DNA from: Candidatus Altarchaeales archaeon
Lineage (GTDB): Archaea; Altiarchaeota; Altiarchaeia; IMC4; SCGC-AAA252-I15
NCBI GenBank assembly: GCA_014729705.1
Contig: WJJK01000149.1
Coordinates: 1-14,480, forward strand
Reading direction: 5' to 3'
Length of the DNA: 14,480 nt
Positions 6,380-13,900 of this stretch are shown piece by piece. The position numbers and the translations under genes are program-made. Every line of letters begins with the position of its first letter. The stretch's first letter is position 1. Under the pieces are notes generated by a model. That model searched no databases. It was not told the origin of the DNA and was given only the letters and a program-made list of their open reading frames with translations.

Positions 6380-6406
6380 ATGGATTTGATGCTCCTTTTA
6401 AGGTGA
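6380..6406 (+). CDS. Possible eight-codon leader ORF (MDLMLLLR)
   Basis: ATG at 6380 opens an eight-codon frame with Leu in four positions, ending TGA at 6404-6406. A run of seven G directly precedes the ATG. The stop overlaps a GTG at 6403 that is in frame with acetyl-CoA synthetase (GTGA). The layout resembles translational coupling or a leader peptide. It is equally possible that the frame is accidental and the AGGTGA inside it (6401-6406) is simply the ribosome binding site for the ATG at 6418. Confidence 0.25.
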   Translation: MDLMLLLR

Positions 6407-6417
6407 ACAGAAAGAAA

Positions 6418-8364
6418 ATGAGTGAAGAAACAAAGGGGGAGGTGTTCAATCCTCCCAAGGAATTCCAGGAGAAGGCGTACATCAAAAACATGGATGAATA
6501 CCAGAAGATGTATGACGAATCCATAGCAGACCCGGAAGGATTCTGGGCTAAGATGGCTGAAGAAACCACTTGGATTAAGAAGTGGGATAAGGTAAGAGAA
6601 TACGACTTCAACCAAGGAGAAATAAAATGGTTCATAGGCGGGAAACTAAACATCACAGTGAACTGTTTAGACCGTCACGTCGAAGCAGGTAAAGGCGATG
6701 AAACAGCAATCATATGGGAAGGCAACGATCCAAGCGACAGCAAAAAATACACATACAAACAGCTGCTTGACGAAGTCTCCAAATTCGCGAACGTTTTGAA
6801 GGAAAACGGCGTGAAAAAAGGGGACCGCGTCTGCATCTACCTGCAGATGGTGCCGGAACTTGCGATCGCAATGCTTGGTTGCGCAAGAATCGGAGCCATA
6901 CACTCAATAGTCTTCGGCGGGTTCTCAGCAGACTCATTAAGAGACAGAATAAACGACTCAGAATGCTCCGTACTCATAACCCAAGACGGAGGGGTTAGGG
7001 GAGCCAAAAAAATCCCGATGAAGGAGACCGCAGACGAGGCGGTTGAGGGGGCTCCAAGCATAGAGAAAGTCTACGTAGTGAAACGCACTGAAGCAGACGT
7101 TGAAATGAAGGAGGGCAGAGACATATGGTGGGGGGAGGCCATGGAAGGCGCAAGCCCTGAATGCCCGCCCGAAGAGATGGATGCGGAAGACCCGCTTTTC
7201 ATACTCTACACCTCAGGATCCACAGGCAAACCCAAAGGGGTTTTGCACACAACAGGAGGATACCTGGTTTACGCCGCCACAACCCATAAATACGTCTTCG
7301 ACTACCATGAAGGCGACGTCTACTGGTGTACCGCAGACATCGGCTGGATAACCGGACACAGCTACATAATATATGGCCCGCTTGCCAACCGAGCTCAAAC
7401 CATAATGTTTGAGGGCGTACCCAACTACCCCGACTTCGGCCGATTCTGGGACGTCGTGGAGAAACACAAGGTAGACATATTCTACACCGCACCCACCGCC
7501 TTGAGGGCCTTGATGAGGCAGGGTGATGAGTGGCCTAAGAAACACGACCTATCCTCGCTTAAACTTTTAGGCACCGTCGGCGAACCGATTAAGCCGCCTG
7601 AATGGATGTGGTATCATAAAGTGATTGGAGGGGAGAGATGCCCGATAGTAGACACTTGGTGGCAGACTGAGACGGGGGGGATACTCATAACACCCCTGCC
7701 CGGTGCGACGTCAACCAAACCCGGGTCCGCTACGTTCCCGTTTTTCGGCGTGGAACCCGCTTTAATCAACGAGAAGGGCGAGGAATTATCCGGAAACGAC
7801 GTCTCAGGGTTTCTGGTTATTAAGGAGCCTTGGCCCGGTATGATGCGAACAGTCTACGGAGACCACGACAGGTTCAAGAAAACCTACTTCACCATATACC
7901 CCGGATACTACTACACAGGAGACGGGTGCCTGCGCGATGAAGACGGATACTACTGGATAACAGGGCGCGTCGACGACGTGATCAACGTCTCAGGGCACAG
8001 GATTGGAACGGCGGAAGTAGAGGGGGCTATAGGCAAGCACCCGAAGGTCGCGGAAGCGGCGGTCGTCGGATTCCCACACGACATCAAAGGCCAGGGACTA
8101 TACGCCTACGTAACCCTAAAAGCAGGTGAGGAGCCCTCAAACGAAGTCATTAAAGAGATTCTTGAGGTTGTGAAAAAGGATATCGGCCCCATAGCTAAAC
8201 CCGATAAAATCCAGTTCACAAATGCGCTTCCGAAAACCAGGTCAGGGAAGATTATGCGAAGGATCCTCAGAAAGATCGCATCAAACGAGGTGGATCAACT
8301 GGGGGACACCAGCACACTAGCCGACCCCACGGTAGTGGAGTCTCTTGTGGAGGGGCGGCAATAA
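6418..8364 (+). CDS. acsA: Acetyl-CoA synthetase, AMP-forming
   Basis: This cytosolic enzyme makes acetyl-CoA from acetate, ATP and CoA through acetyl-AMP. Numbered from the ATG at 6418, the nucleotide-binding loop YTSGSTGKPKG is at 264-274. The motif TWWQTETGG (413-421) includes the Trp that limits the acyl pocket to acetate. GYYYTGDG and GRVDDVINVSGHR lie in the hinge and C-terminal domain. PKTRSGKIMRR near the end holds the adenylation Lys611, the residue acetylated in regulated family members. At 648 residues it is full length. AGGTGA at 6401-6406 is 11 bases before this ATG; GTG 6403 would add five residues. Many archaea use the ADP-forming enzyme for acetate production, while this AMP-forming type points to acetate uptake. 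The transporter downstream may belong to the same unit, though a strong T-tract lies between them. Confidence 0.95.
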   Translation: MSEETKGEVFNPPKEFQEKAYIKNMDEYQKMYDESIADPEGFWAKMAEETTWIKKWDKVREYDFNQGEIKWFIGGKLNITVNCLDRHVEAGKGDETAIIWEGNDPSDSKKYTYKQLLDEVSKFANVLKENGVKKGDRVCIYLQMVPELAIAMLGCARIGAIHSIVFGGFSADSLRDRINDSECSVLITQDGGVRGAKKIPMKETADEAVEGAPSIEKVYVVKRTEADVEMKEGRDIWWGEAMEGASPECPPEEMDAEDPLFILYTSGSTGKPKGVLHTTGGYLVYAATTHKYVFDYHEGDVYWCTADIGWITGHSYIIYGPLANRAQTIMFEGVPNYPDFGRFWDVVEKHKVDIFYTAPTALRALMRQGDEWPKKHDLSSLKLLGTVGEPIKPPEWMWYHKVIGGERCPIVDTWWQTETGGILITPLPGATSTKPGSATFPFFGVEPALINEKGEELSGNDVSGFLVIKEPWPGMMRTVYGDHDRFKKTYFTIYPGYYYTGDGCLRDEDGYYWITGRVDDVINVSGHRIGTAEVEGAIGKHPKVAEAAVVGFPHDIKGQGLYAYVTLKAGEEPSNEVIKEILEVVKKDIGPIAKPDKIQFTNALPKTRSGKIMRRILRKIASNEVDQLGDTSTLADPTVVESLVEGRQ

Positions 8365-8380
8365 AGCCCCACCCACACCC

Positions 8381-8407
8381 TTCCTTCTTTTTTTTTCTTT
8401 TCTTTTT
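8381..8407 (+). terminator. T-rich terminator after acetyl-CoA synthetase
   Basis: This pyrimidine stretch has T-runs of nine, four and five bases and no strong stem, typical of archaeal termination. It is directly before the ribosome binding site of the next gene, so partial readthrough may feed the transporter. Confidence 0.6.
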
Positions 8408-8421
8408 CGGGGTGAGTTGAA

Positions 8422-9729
8422 TTGAAAGATAAACCTATGAACAGATGGATAGTAGTATTAGGAGCCCTAGTGATACAATTATGTTTGGGGGCGATATACA
8501 GTTGGAGTGTGTTCACGAAACTGCTGACAACGCCCTTAACCGACGGCGGAGTATACGGATTCACGGCAACACAAGCAGCATGGATATTTTCAGCAGGGCT
8601 TGCAACGTTTGCGGTGGTGATGGTTGCAGCTGGAAGGCTTCAAAAGAAGTTATCACCCAGACAACTGGCATCCTCGGGAGGGATAGTTTTAGGAGCAGGA
8701 TACATCCTCGGAGGATTATTCGGATCCAGCTTCCCCATACAGCTTCTTACAATAGGCGTAATCGGGGGGGCAGGAATAGGTCTTGCATACGTGGTTCCGA
8801 TTGCCGTCGGAGTGAAATGGTTTCCAGACAAAAAAGGCATGGTAACCGGCCTCGCAGTCGCAGGCTTCGGATTCGGAGCAACCATCTGGGTTAAGCTTGC
8901 GGGAAGCTGGTTCGGCGGACTACTAAATACAGTAACGCTTATGGGCTTGCCGGGAGTGCAAAGCGTATTCCTCATATACGGTGTGACCTTCCTGGTGTTG
9001 GTTGTTTTAGGAAGCATCGTGATGGTGAACCCCCCTGAAGGCTATAAACCCGAGGGTTGGACGCCGCCTGAACCTGCGAAATCCGAGAAAGCAACGGGGC
9101 AGGTAGAGATGACCAGCAAACAGATGCTTAAGACCCCGCAGTTTTACACCCTCTGGCTCATGTTCCTTGGCTCGGCACTCGCAGGGTTGATGGTGATATA
9201 CTCCATCAGGCTCTTCGGCATAGACGCGTTGCTGGCTAGCGGGCAAGTCAAGGATGTGGCAACCGCAGGAGCAATAGCCGGCACAGCGATGGCGTGGTAC
9301 GCCATATTAAACGGTTTAGGGCGGATAGCTTGGGGTAGCGTATCGGATAAGTTAGGCCGAAAGAATTCGCTTTTCCTCATGTGTCTTGCGCAGGCAGTAA
9401 TAATGTTTTTGTTCTATAAACTGGGCGCCACCACCATTGGATTGATCGTATCGGCTTCGATCATTGGATTCAACTTCGGAGGCAACTTCGCCCTGTTCCC
9501 CGCGGCAACAGCGGATTTCTTCGGCAACAAAAACGTTGGAACCAACTACGGTTGGGTGTTTCTCTCCTACGGCGTCGCAGGGATAGCGGGACCGCAGGTG
9601 GCGGGCTACTTCAAGGACGCAGCCGAAGGCGCAGTCACAGGATGGGTGACCCCTTTTATGATTGCGGCAGGAGCCTGCTTCATAGCAGCCATACTTGCTT
9701 TGACGCTTAAGCCGCCTAAGCAAGGATAA
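8422..9729 (+). CDS. MFS transporter, oxalate/formate antiporter (OFA) family
   Basis: This is a 435-residue, 12-helix major facilitator protein of the cytoplasmic membrane. The first helix LGALVIQLCLGAIYSWSVF (13-31) is typical of the OFA family. GRLQKKLSPR (71-80) is in the loop 2-3 position, and GRIAWGSVSDKLGRK is the equivalent signature in the second half. KWFPDKKGMVTGLAVAGFGFG (132-152) is another conserved family block. TTG at 8422 is chosen because GGGGTGA (8409-8415) ends six bases before it; the ATG at 8437 is too far from that site. OFA members carry small carboxylates such as oxalate, formate or pyruvate. The position behind acetyl-CoA synthetase makes acetate a reasonable guess, but the substrate cannot be read from the sequence. 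Confidence 0.88.
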   Translation: MKDKPMNRWIVVLGALVIQLCLGAIYSWSVFTKLLTTPLTDGGVYGFTATQAAWIFSAGLATFAVVMVAAGRLQKKLSPRQLASSGGIVLGAGYILGGLFGSSFPIQLLTIGVIGGAGIGLAYVVPIAVGVKWFPDKKGMVTGLAVAGFGFGATIWVKLAGSWFGGLLNTVTLMGLPGVQSVFLIYGVTFLVLVVLGSIVMVNPPEGYKPEGWTPPEPAKSEKATGQVEMTSKQMLKTPQFYTLWLMFLGSALAGLMVIYSIRLFGIDALLASGQVKDVATAGAIAGTAMAWYAILNGLGRIAWGSVSDKLGRKNSLFLMCLAQAVIMFLFYKLGATTIGLIVSASIIGFNFGGNFALFPAATADFFGNKNVGTNYGWVFLSYGVAGIAGPQVAGYFKDAAEGAVTGWVTPFMIAAGACFIAAILALTLKPPKQG

Positions 9730-9733
9730 AATC

Positions 9734-9758
9734 CCTTTTTCTTTTTTTAATTTTTTTT
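9734..9758 (+). terminator. T-rich terminator after the MFS gene
   Basis: Runs of five, seven and eight T separated by one or two other bases follow the transporter stop codon. The last run, ending TTTTATGG, could also serve as a weak TATA element for the sulfatase-like gene. Confidence 0.6.
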
Positions 9759-9797
9759 ATGGTAAGAATCCATTCATTATCCTAGGTGGTGCAGTGG

Positions 9798-11183
9798 ATG
9801 GCGCGAAAACTAACCTTACGTCAAAAAACAATTTTAGTTGCATGTCTTTTGTTCTTGGCAGTCGCCTTCAGGTTAGCTTCAAAGCCGGACACATTCGACC
9901 CGGTTTGCCGCGGCTGCAACGTGGTCTTAATTAGCATAGACACCCTCCGGGCGGATCACTTGGGGTGTTATGGGTACGGAAAAAACACCACACCCAACAT
10001 CGATGAAATCGCAAAAGAAAGCCTATTGTTTGAAAACACCCACTCGACTTCTTCTTGGACTTACCCCGCCCACTTCACGATTTTAACTGGGAAAACACCG
10101 GCAAAAAAACAGTTGTTTGTTTTCAACGGGATAGAGGCTTTCGGCGGGCAACAGCAAACATTGGCAGAAATACTTAATAGTCGGGGGTATGAGACTGCTG
10201 CTTTCACGGGAGGTGGTTTCGTCTCGGAGGAACTGGGTTTTGGGCAGGGGTTTAATACTTTTGTCTCCCGCGGCCGGCGGTTTGAGGATAATCAAAAATC
10301 CTTGCTGGAATGGCTAGGAGACAACCACTTTAAGAGATTCTTCCTGTTCATCCACGGATATAATTGTCACCGACCCTACGAGGCTCCGGGGGAATATAAA
10401 AACATGTTTGTAACACGCACTCCAGCCGAGTGTGAAAACGTATCCTTTAAGGATACTGAGCGCCCTAAATTCAGGTGTCGTGAGACTAAAGAAGGCCTCA
10501 AGTACATGAAAGCCAGATACGACGGAGAAATATTTTACGCCGACAAGCTGATTGGACAGGTATTGGAGGTGTTGAGGGATGTGGGTGTGTACGAAAACAC
10601 CATAATAGTAATAACCTCAGACCACGGCGAGGAATTCGCAGAACACGGTGGATTCGACCACGTAAATACGCTCTACGAGGAGGTTTTGCATGTGCCTCTT
10701 TTGATACGCATCCCCGGAGTGGGAAGCAGGAGGTTTTCATGCGGAAAAACAAACACACAAATATTTCCCGCCATCCTAAAGCTTCTTGGCTTTGAGGGGT
10801 GGGAGGGGGCTTCTCTGTTAAGTGAATCGGAATCCTCCTTGTTAGCCTTAACAGGCCGGAGGGGCGTTATCGCGGAAAAAATTGAGGGCGGGGAATTCAT
10901 TAAATACAGCTTGATAGAGGATAATTTAAAGATCATTAAAACTACGGTGGGGGAGGGTGACCCGGAAAAATACTATGAAGTATATGACCTTAGAGAGGAT
11001 CCCGGGGAAAAAAACAACTTGTTTAGTGTGAAAAAATATGATAAACAAGGGATACGCCTCCAAGCTCGGTTGGAATACCAGCTAAATAGGTTAAACGAAA
11101 GCGGCATAAAAAAAACCGGATACAATCCATTGGAAGATGAAGAAATAAGGGGCCAGCTGAGGGCCCTGGGTTACTTAGATTAA
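9798..11183 (+). CDS. Membrane-anchored sulfatase-like protein (alkaline phosphatase superfamily)
   Basis: This 461-residue protein has an N-terminal hydrophobic anchor (about 10-26) and a large outward domain. Metal-site motifs of the superfamily are present: ISIDTLRADHLG (residues 45-56) with the first Asp, and ITSDHGEEFAEHGGFDH (272-288) with the second Asp-His pair; LYEEVLHVPLLI follows. In sulfatases the nucleophile is Cys or Ser in C/S-x-P-S-R. Here the aligned segment is WTYPAHFTILTG, placing Thr88 at that position. Formylglycine chemistry is therefore unlikely, and a phospho- or phosphoglycerol-type transferase/hydrolase using Thr is possible. ATG 9798 is preferred because AGGTGG (9784-9789) lies eight bases before it; GTG 9786 and 9789 are alternatives. 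Several Cys (C37, C40, C190, C212, C227) may form external disulfides. Substrate unknown. Confidence 0.85.
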   Translation: MARKLTLRQKTILVACLLFLAVAFRLASKPDTFDPVCRGCNVVLISIDTLRADHLGCYGYGKNTTPNIDEIAKESLLFENTHSTSSWTYPAHFTILTGKTPAKKQLFVFNGIEAFGGQQQTLAEILNSRGYETAAFTGGGFVSEELGFGQGFNTFVSRGRRFEDNQKSLLEWLGDNHFKRFFLFIHGYNCHRPYEAPGEYKNMFVTRTPAECENVSFKDTERPKFRCRETKEGLKYMKARYDGEIFYADKLIGQVLEVLRDVGVYENTIIVITSDHGEEFAEHGGFDHVNTLYEEVLHVPLLIRIPGVGSRRFSCGKTNTQIFPAILKLLGFEGWEGASLLSESESSLLALTGRRGVIAEKIEGGEFIKYSLIEDNLKIIKTTVGEGDPEKYYEVYDLREDPGEKNNLFSVKKYDKQGIRLQARLEYQLNRLNESGIKKTGYNPLEDEEIRGQLRALGYLD

Positions 11184-11184
11184 A

Positions 11185-11194
11185 TTTTTTTTTT
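11185..11194 (+). terminator. T10 terminator after the sulfatase-like gene
   Basis: Ten T begin two bases after the stop codon, without a stem: an archaeal U-tract terminator. TTTATC at 11197-11202, about 28 bases before the next ATG, may be the TATA box of the isochorismatase-family gene. Confidence 0.55.
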
Positions 11195-11227
11195 GGTTTA
11201 TCTTTTCATAGTCACTAATTTCTTTTC

Positions 11228-11785
11228 ATGTCAGAGGACTTCGGAATCCTTAAAAAGGATAACACCGCTTTGTTGGTGGTTGACGTTCAGCAGGGTTTCA
11301 GGAAAGCGATAGCGGACTTCGAATCCATGGTGTCGGGTGCGAAGAAACTGGTTGAAGGATTCAATGTATTGGGGCTGCCGGTCATGGTAACGGAGCAGTA
11401 CCCCCGGGGGCTGGGTGAAACAGTATCCGAGTTGAAGGATGTTTTAGGGGGCGTTAAGCCTTTCGAGAAAACCTGTTTCAACTGCTTCGACGAGCAAATA
11501 TTTGAGGAGGCGATGAGGGGGGTGGAAGAAAAAAACCTGGTTATAGCCGGCATTGAAGCCCACGTATGCGTATTAAGCACCGTCCTTAGCGCAATGAAAA
11601 GAGGTTATACCGTCCATGTCGCAGTGGACGCCGTCTCAAGCAGAGGCGGGTTAGACAAAAAAACGGCGGTTGAGAGGATGAAGCAGTCGGGAGCCTATGT
11701 AACAACCTCTGAGGCAGTGTTATTCCAGTTGCTGGGGGATGCGAGGGACCCTGACTTCAAAAAAATACAGGGATTAGTTAGATGA
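11228..11785 (+). CDS. Isochorismatase-family cysteine hydrolase
   Basis: This is a 185-residue cytosolic hydrolase of the isochorismatase/nicotinamidase (YcaC-like) fold. The expected Asp-Lys-Cys triad is visible: D19 in LLVVDVQQGF, K81 in KPFEKTCF and C114 in EAHVCVLST. TEQYPRGLG (55-63) is typical of the YcaC-like branch. Family members hydrolyse amides or related bonds, for example nicotinamide, but the metal-site His pattern of true nicotinamidases is not obvious, so the substrate stays open. The start is ATG with no strong ribosome binding site and a TATA-like element about 28 bases upstream, so it may be leaderless. The stop overlaps the start of the exported phosphoesterase (ATGA), which indicates one transcript. 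Confidence 0.87.
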   Translation: MSEDFGILKKDNTALLVVDVQQGFRKAIADFESMVSGAKKLVEGFNVLGLPVMVTEQYPRGLGETVSELKDVLGGVKPFEKTCFNCFDEQIFEEAMRGVEEKNLVIAGIEAHVCVLSTVLSAMKRGYTVHVAVDAVSSRGGLDKKTAVERMKQSGAYVTTSEAVLFQLLGDARDPDFKKIQGLVR

Positions 11786-12681
11786 AAGCGGCAGCCATAT
11801 TCCTTCTGGTTTTTTTGTTCGGCTGCCTTAAACCCGCAGGATACGAAACCACCATGCGGGAGGGGGGAAGTGAATATTTCACGGTGGTTGTGTTGCCTGA
11901 CACCCAGAAGTACTCAAAAAAATACCCCGATATTTTTCTAAACCAAACAAGGTGGATTAAAACCCAGATCAAGGAGAGAAACATCGTCTACGTAATACAT
12001 TTAGGGGATTTAGTGGATGACGCCGACTCCGAAACACAGTGGAACAACGCCAACAAAAGCATGAGTTTGCTGGATGACGCCGTAGCCTATGGCATCAGCC
12101 CCGGAAATCACGACACACCAACCACATACTACAACAAGTTTTTCCCCGCCCAAAGGTATGAAAGCCAAAGCTGGTTTGGCGGAAGCTACTGCGGATACGA
12201 CAACAGCTACAACTATTTCATAGGACAAGACATTAAATACATCGTATTACATCTGAATGTTTGCCCTGGAAGGGAGGAATTAGTTTGGGCAGATGAAGTA
12301 CTATCAAGACACAAAGGGTTTCCGGCAATAATCTCAACCCACGGATACCTAAACAAAAACGGGGAACGGCGGGTGCATGTATGCGGCAGCACGGAAGAGA
12401 TATGGGAGAAGGTTATTAAACCCAACGACAACGTGTTCCTCGTGTTATCCGGGCACGCCCACGCGGAAGCTTATCGACTCGACGAAGTAGGGGGGAGAGC
12501 AGTGCATCAGATACTATCCGACTACCAAAGCAGGAATAGGGGCGGGGAGGGTTTCCTCAGGATAATGACTTTCAACGAAAGCGGCATCCACATAAAAACG
12601 TATTCACCTTATCTGGATGAATATGAACGGGATTCAGACAGTGAATACACAATTGAATGGAAGCCCCCGGCCTCAGACTAA
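11782..12681 (+). CDS. Exported calcineurin-like metallophosphoesterase
   Basis: This is a 299-residue phosphoesterase with a short N-terminal signal. FLFGC at 11-15 resembles a lipobox, so C15 may carry a lipid anchor, although Phe at -2 is not ideal. The dinuclear metal motifs are in order: LPDTQ (38-42, with Gln where His is usual), GDLVDD (75-80), GNHD (108-111), H187 in STHGY and GHAH (224-227). This D-x-Q variant occurs in a group of secreted phosphoesterases. Cys residues C137, C161 and C201 could form external disulfides. It overlaps the isochorismatase-family gene by four bases and converges with the antiporter gene, with which its stop codon overlaps. The substrate could be an extracellular phosphodiester or phosphomonoester; the sequence does not tell. 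Confidence 0.87.
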   Translation: MKAAAIFLLVFLFGCLKPAGYETTMREGGSEYFTVVVLPDTQKYSKKYPDIFLNQTRWIKTQIKERNIVYVIHLGDLVDDADSETQWNNANKSMSLLDDAVAYGISPGNHDTPTTYYNKFFPAQRYESQSWFGGSYCGYDNSYNYFIGQDIKYIVLHLNVCPGREELVWADEVLSRHKGFPAIISTHGYLNKNGERRVHVCGSTEEIWEKVIKPNDNVFLVLSGHAHAEAYRLDEVGGRAVHQILSDYQSRNRGGEGFLRIMTFNESGIHIKTYSPYLDEYERDSDSEYTIEWKPPASD

Positions 12682-13865
12682 TTGACTTTCACGCCTTTTT
12701 GTTTATAGTATTTCAACAGGAATTTAAAGGCAAGCGGGGTGGCCAGCGTCGTTAGAAAAGCCATCGACACCAGCACTGAAACCAAGTCTTTTGTGAGTAT
12801 CCCTAAACTCACACCCACACTCACTATTATTAATTCAACCGCTCCCCTACCATTCATCCCCGCTGAAACGATTACGGTTTTTGATTTCTCCATGCCAGCT
12901 AATAAGCACCCAAGATAGGATCCAGCGAATTTACCTGCTAAGGCTATTAATAATATCGCCAGGAGAAACCAGAATTGATGCACAATGGACATTAAATCAA
13001 CGTGAAAGGCCAGGGAAACGAAGAAGATGGGCCCCAAGAAGCCGTAGCCGATTATCATAAGACGGTCGTTTAATCGATCTAAAACCCTCTTTTTTTTGAT
13101 CTCCTCTCTTACGAAAAGCCCCGCTAAGAAGGCGCCGATAATAAGGTGCAGGCCCAGCCATTCCGCGATGAATGCGAAAACCAAGGCTGTAAGCAGGCTG
13201 AAGGTGAATCCATGACCGCCTTCCTCAAGATATAGTCTGTTGAGCAGCGGCAAAATTATTCTGCCTAAAGCGTAGGTTATGAGGAAAAAAAGGATTACGT
13301 GGGAGGTGGAAGTCAAAACAGCCTCTAAAGTTATATGCCCCGTCTCCACCGTGTCAACCAAGGCGCTGAAGACTCCAAGGGAAAGTATGTCGTCCACCAA
13401 GGCAGCGCCGATCAGGACGTTGGCTATCTCGCTGTTTTGGAGGTTTAAATCCAAAAGTATTCTTGCGTTAACCGCAATAGCTGTTATCGACAAACCCAAC
13501 CCCATAAAGAGGGCCTGTTGATTGGTTATTTGGGGCATCAGGAGTTGGGATCCGAAGTATCCTGAAGCAAAGGGGATTATGAATCCGAAAACCCCGCATA
13601 AAAGCGAGGGCTTCATTGACTTGAAAAAAGATTTAGGGTCCGTCTCGGTGCCTGCATAGAACATAAGGAAGAAGATGCCTAATTCAGCCAAGAAATCAAT
13701 GTATTCGCTTGGAGTGATAATGTTTAGTACGGGGGGGCCGAAGATCAATCCCGCTATAAGCTCCCCCAACATTGGGGGTAAATCGAATTTCCTTTGGAAA
13801 TACCGTCCCAGAAACCAGGAGGCCGATAAAATCAAAAGTAACTGTATTATATGTGAATTAATCAT
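12678..13865 (-). CDS. CPA2-family cation/proton antiporter (NapA/KefB-like)
   Basis: This is a 395-residue protein of about 12-13 membrane helices in the monovalent cation:proton antiporter-2 family. Numbered from the ATG at 13865, conserved features are LPPMLGELIAGLIFGP (29-44), the ion-site pair D158-D159 in GAALVDDILS, K311 in ALAGKFAGSYLG and GMNGRGAVELI (337-347). The Asp-Asp pair together with the Lys is the pattern of electrogenic Na+/H+ exchangers of the NapA kind, so Na+ extrusion or pH control is inferred. There is no C-terminal nucleotide-binding (TrkA-N/RCK) domain, unlike full-length Kef proteins. The ATG at 13865 is chosen because a longer reading would run into the upstream GAPDH gene. 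Its stop shares bases with that of the convergent phosphoesterase. Confidence 0.9.
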   Translation of the reverse strand: MINSHIIQLLLILSASWFLGRYFQRKFDLPPMLGELIAGLIFGPPVLNIITPSEYIDFLAELGIFFLMFYAGTETDPKSFFKSMKPSLLCGVFGFIIPFASGYFGSQLLMPQITNQQALFMGLGLSITAIAVNARILLDLNLQNSEIANVLIGAALVDDILSLGVFSALVDTVETGHITLEAVLTSTSHVILFFLITYALGRIILPLLNRLYLEEGGHGFTFSLLTALVFAFIAEWLGLHLIIGAFLAGLFVREEIKKKRVLDRLNDRLMIIGYGFLGPIFFVSLAFHVDLMSIVHQFWFLLAILLIALAGKFAGSYLGCLLAGMEKSKTVIVSAGMNGRGAVELIIVSVGVSLGILTKDLVSVLVSMAFLTTLATPLAFKFLLKYYKQKGVKVN

Positions 13866-13872
13866 ATTGCCT

Positions 13873-13879
13873 AAAAAAA
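13873..13879 (-). terminator. T-tract between GAPDH and antiporter genes
   Basis: On the minus strand the short GAPDH/antiporter spacer is pyrimidine-rich and ends in seven T, directly before the antiporter start. It may end some GAPDH transcripts. No TATA box or strong ribosome binding site for the antiporter is visible in the 35-base gap, so readthrough is also likely. Confidence 0.4.
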
Positions 13880-13900
13880 GGGGAAAAGAGGAGGGTTTTT

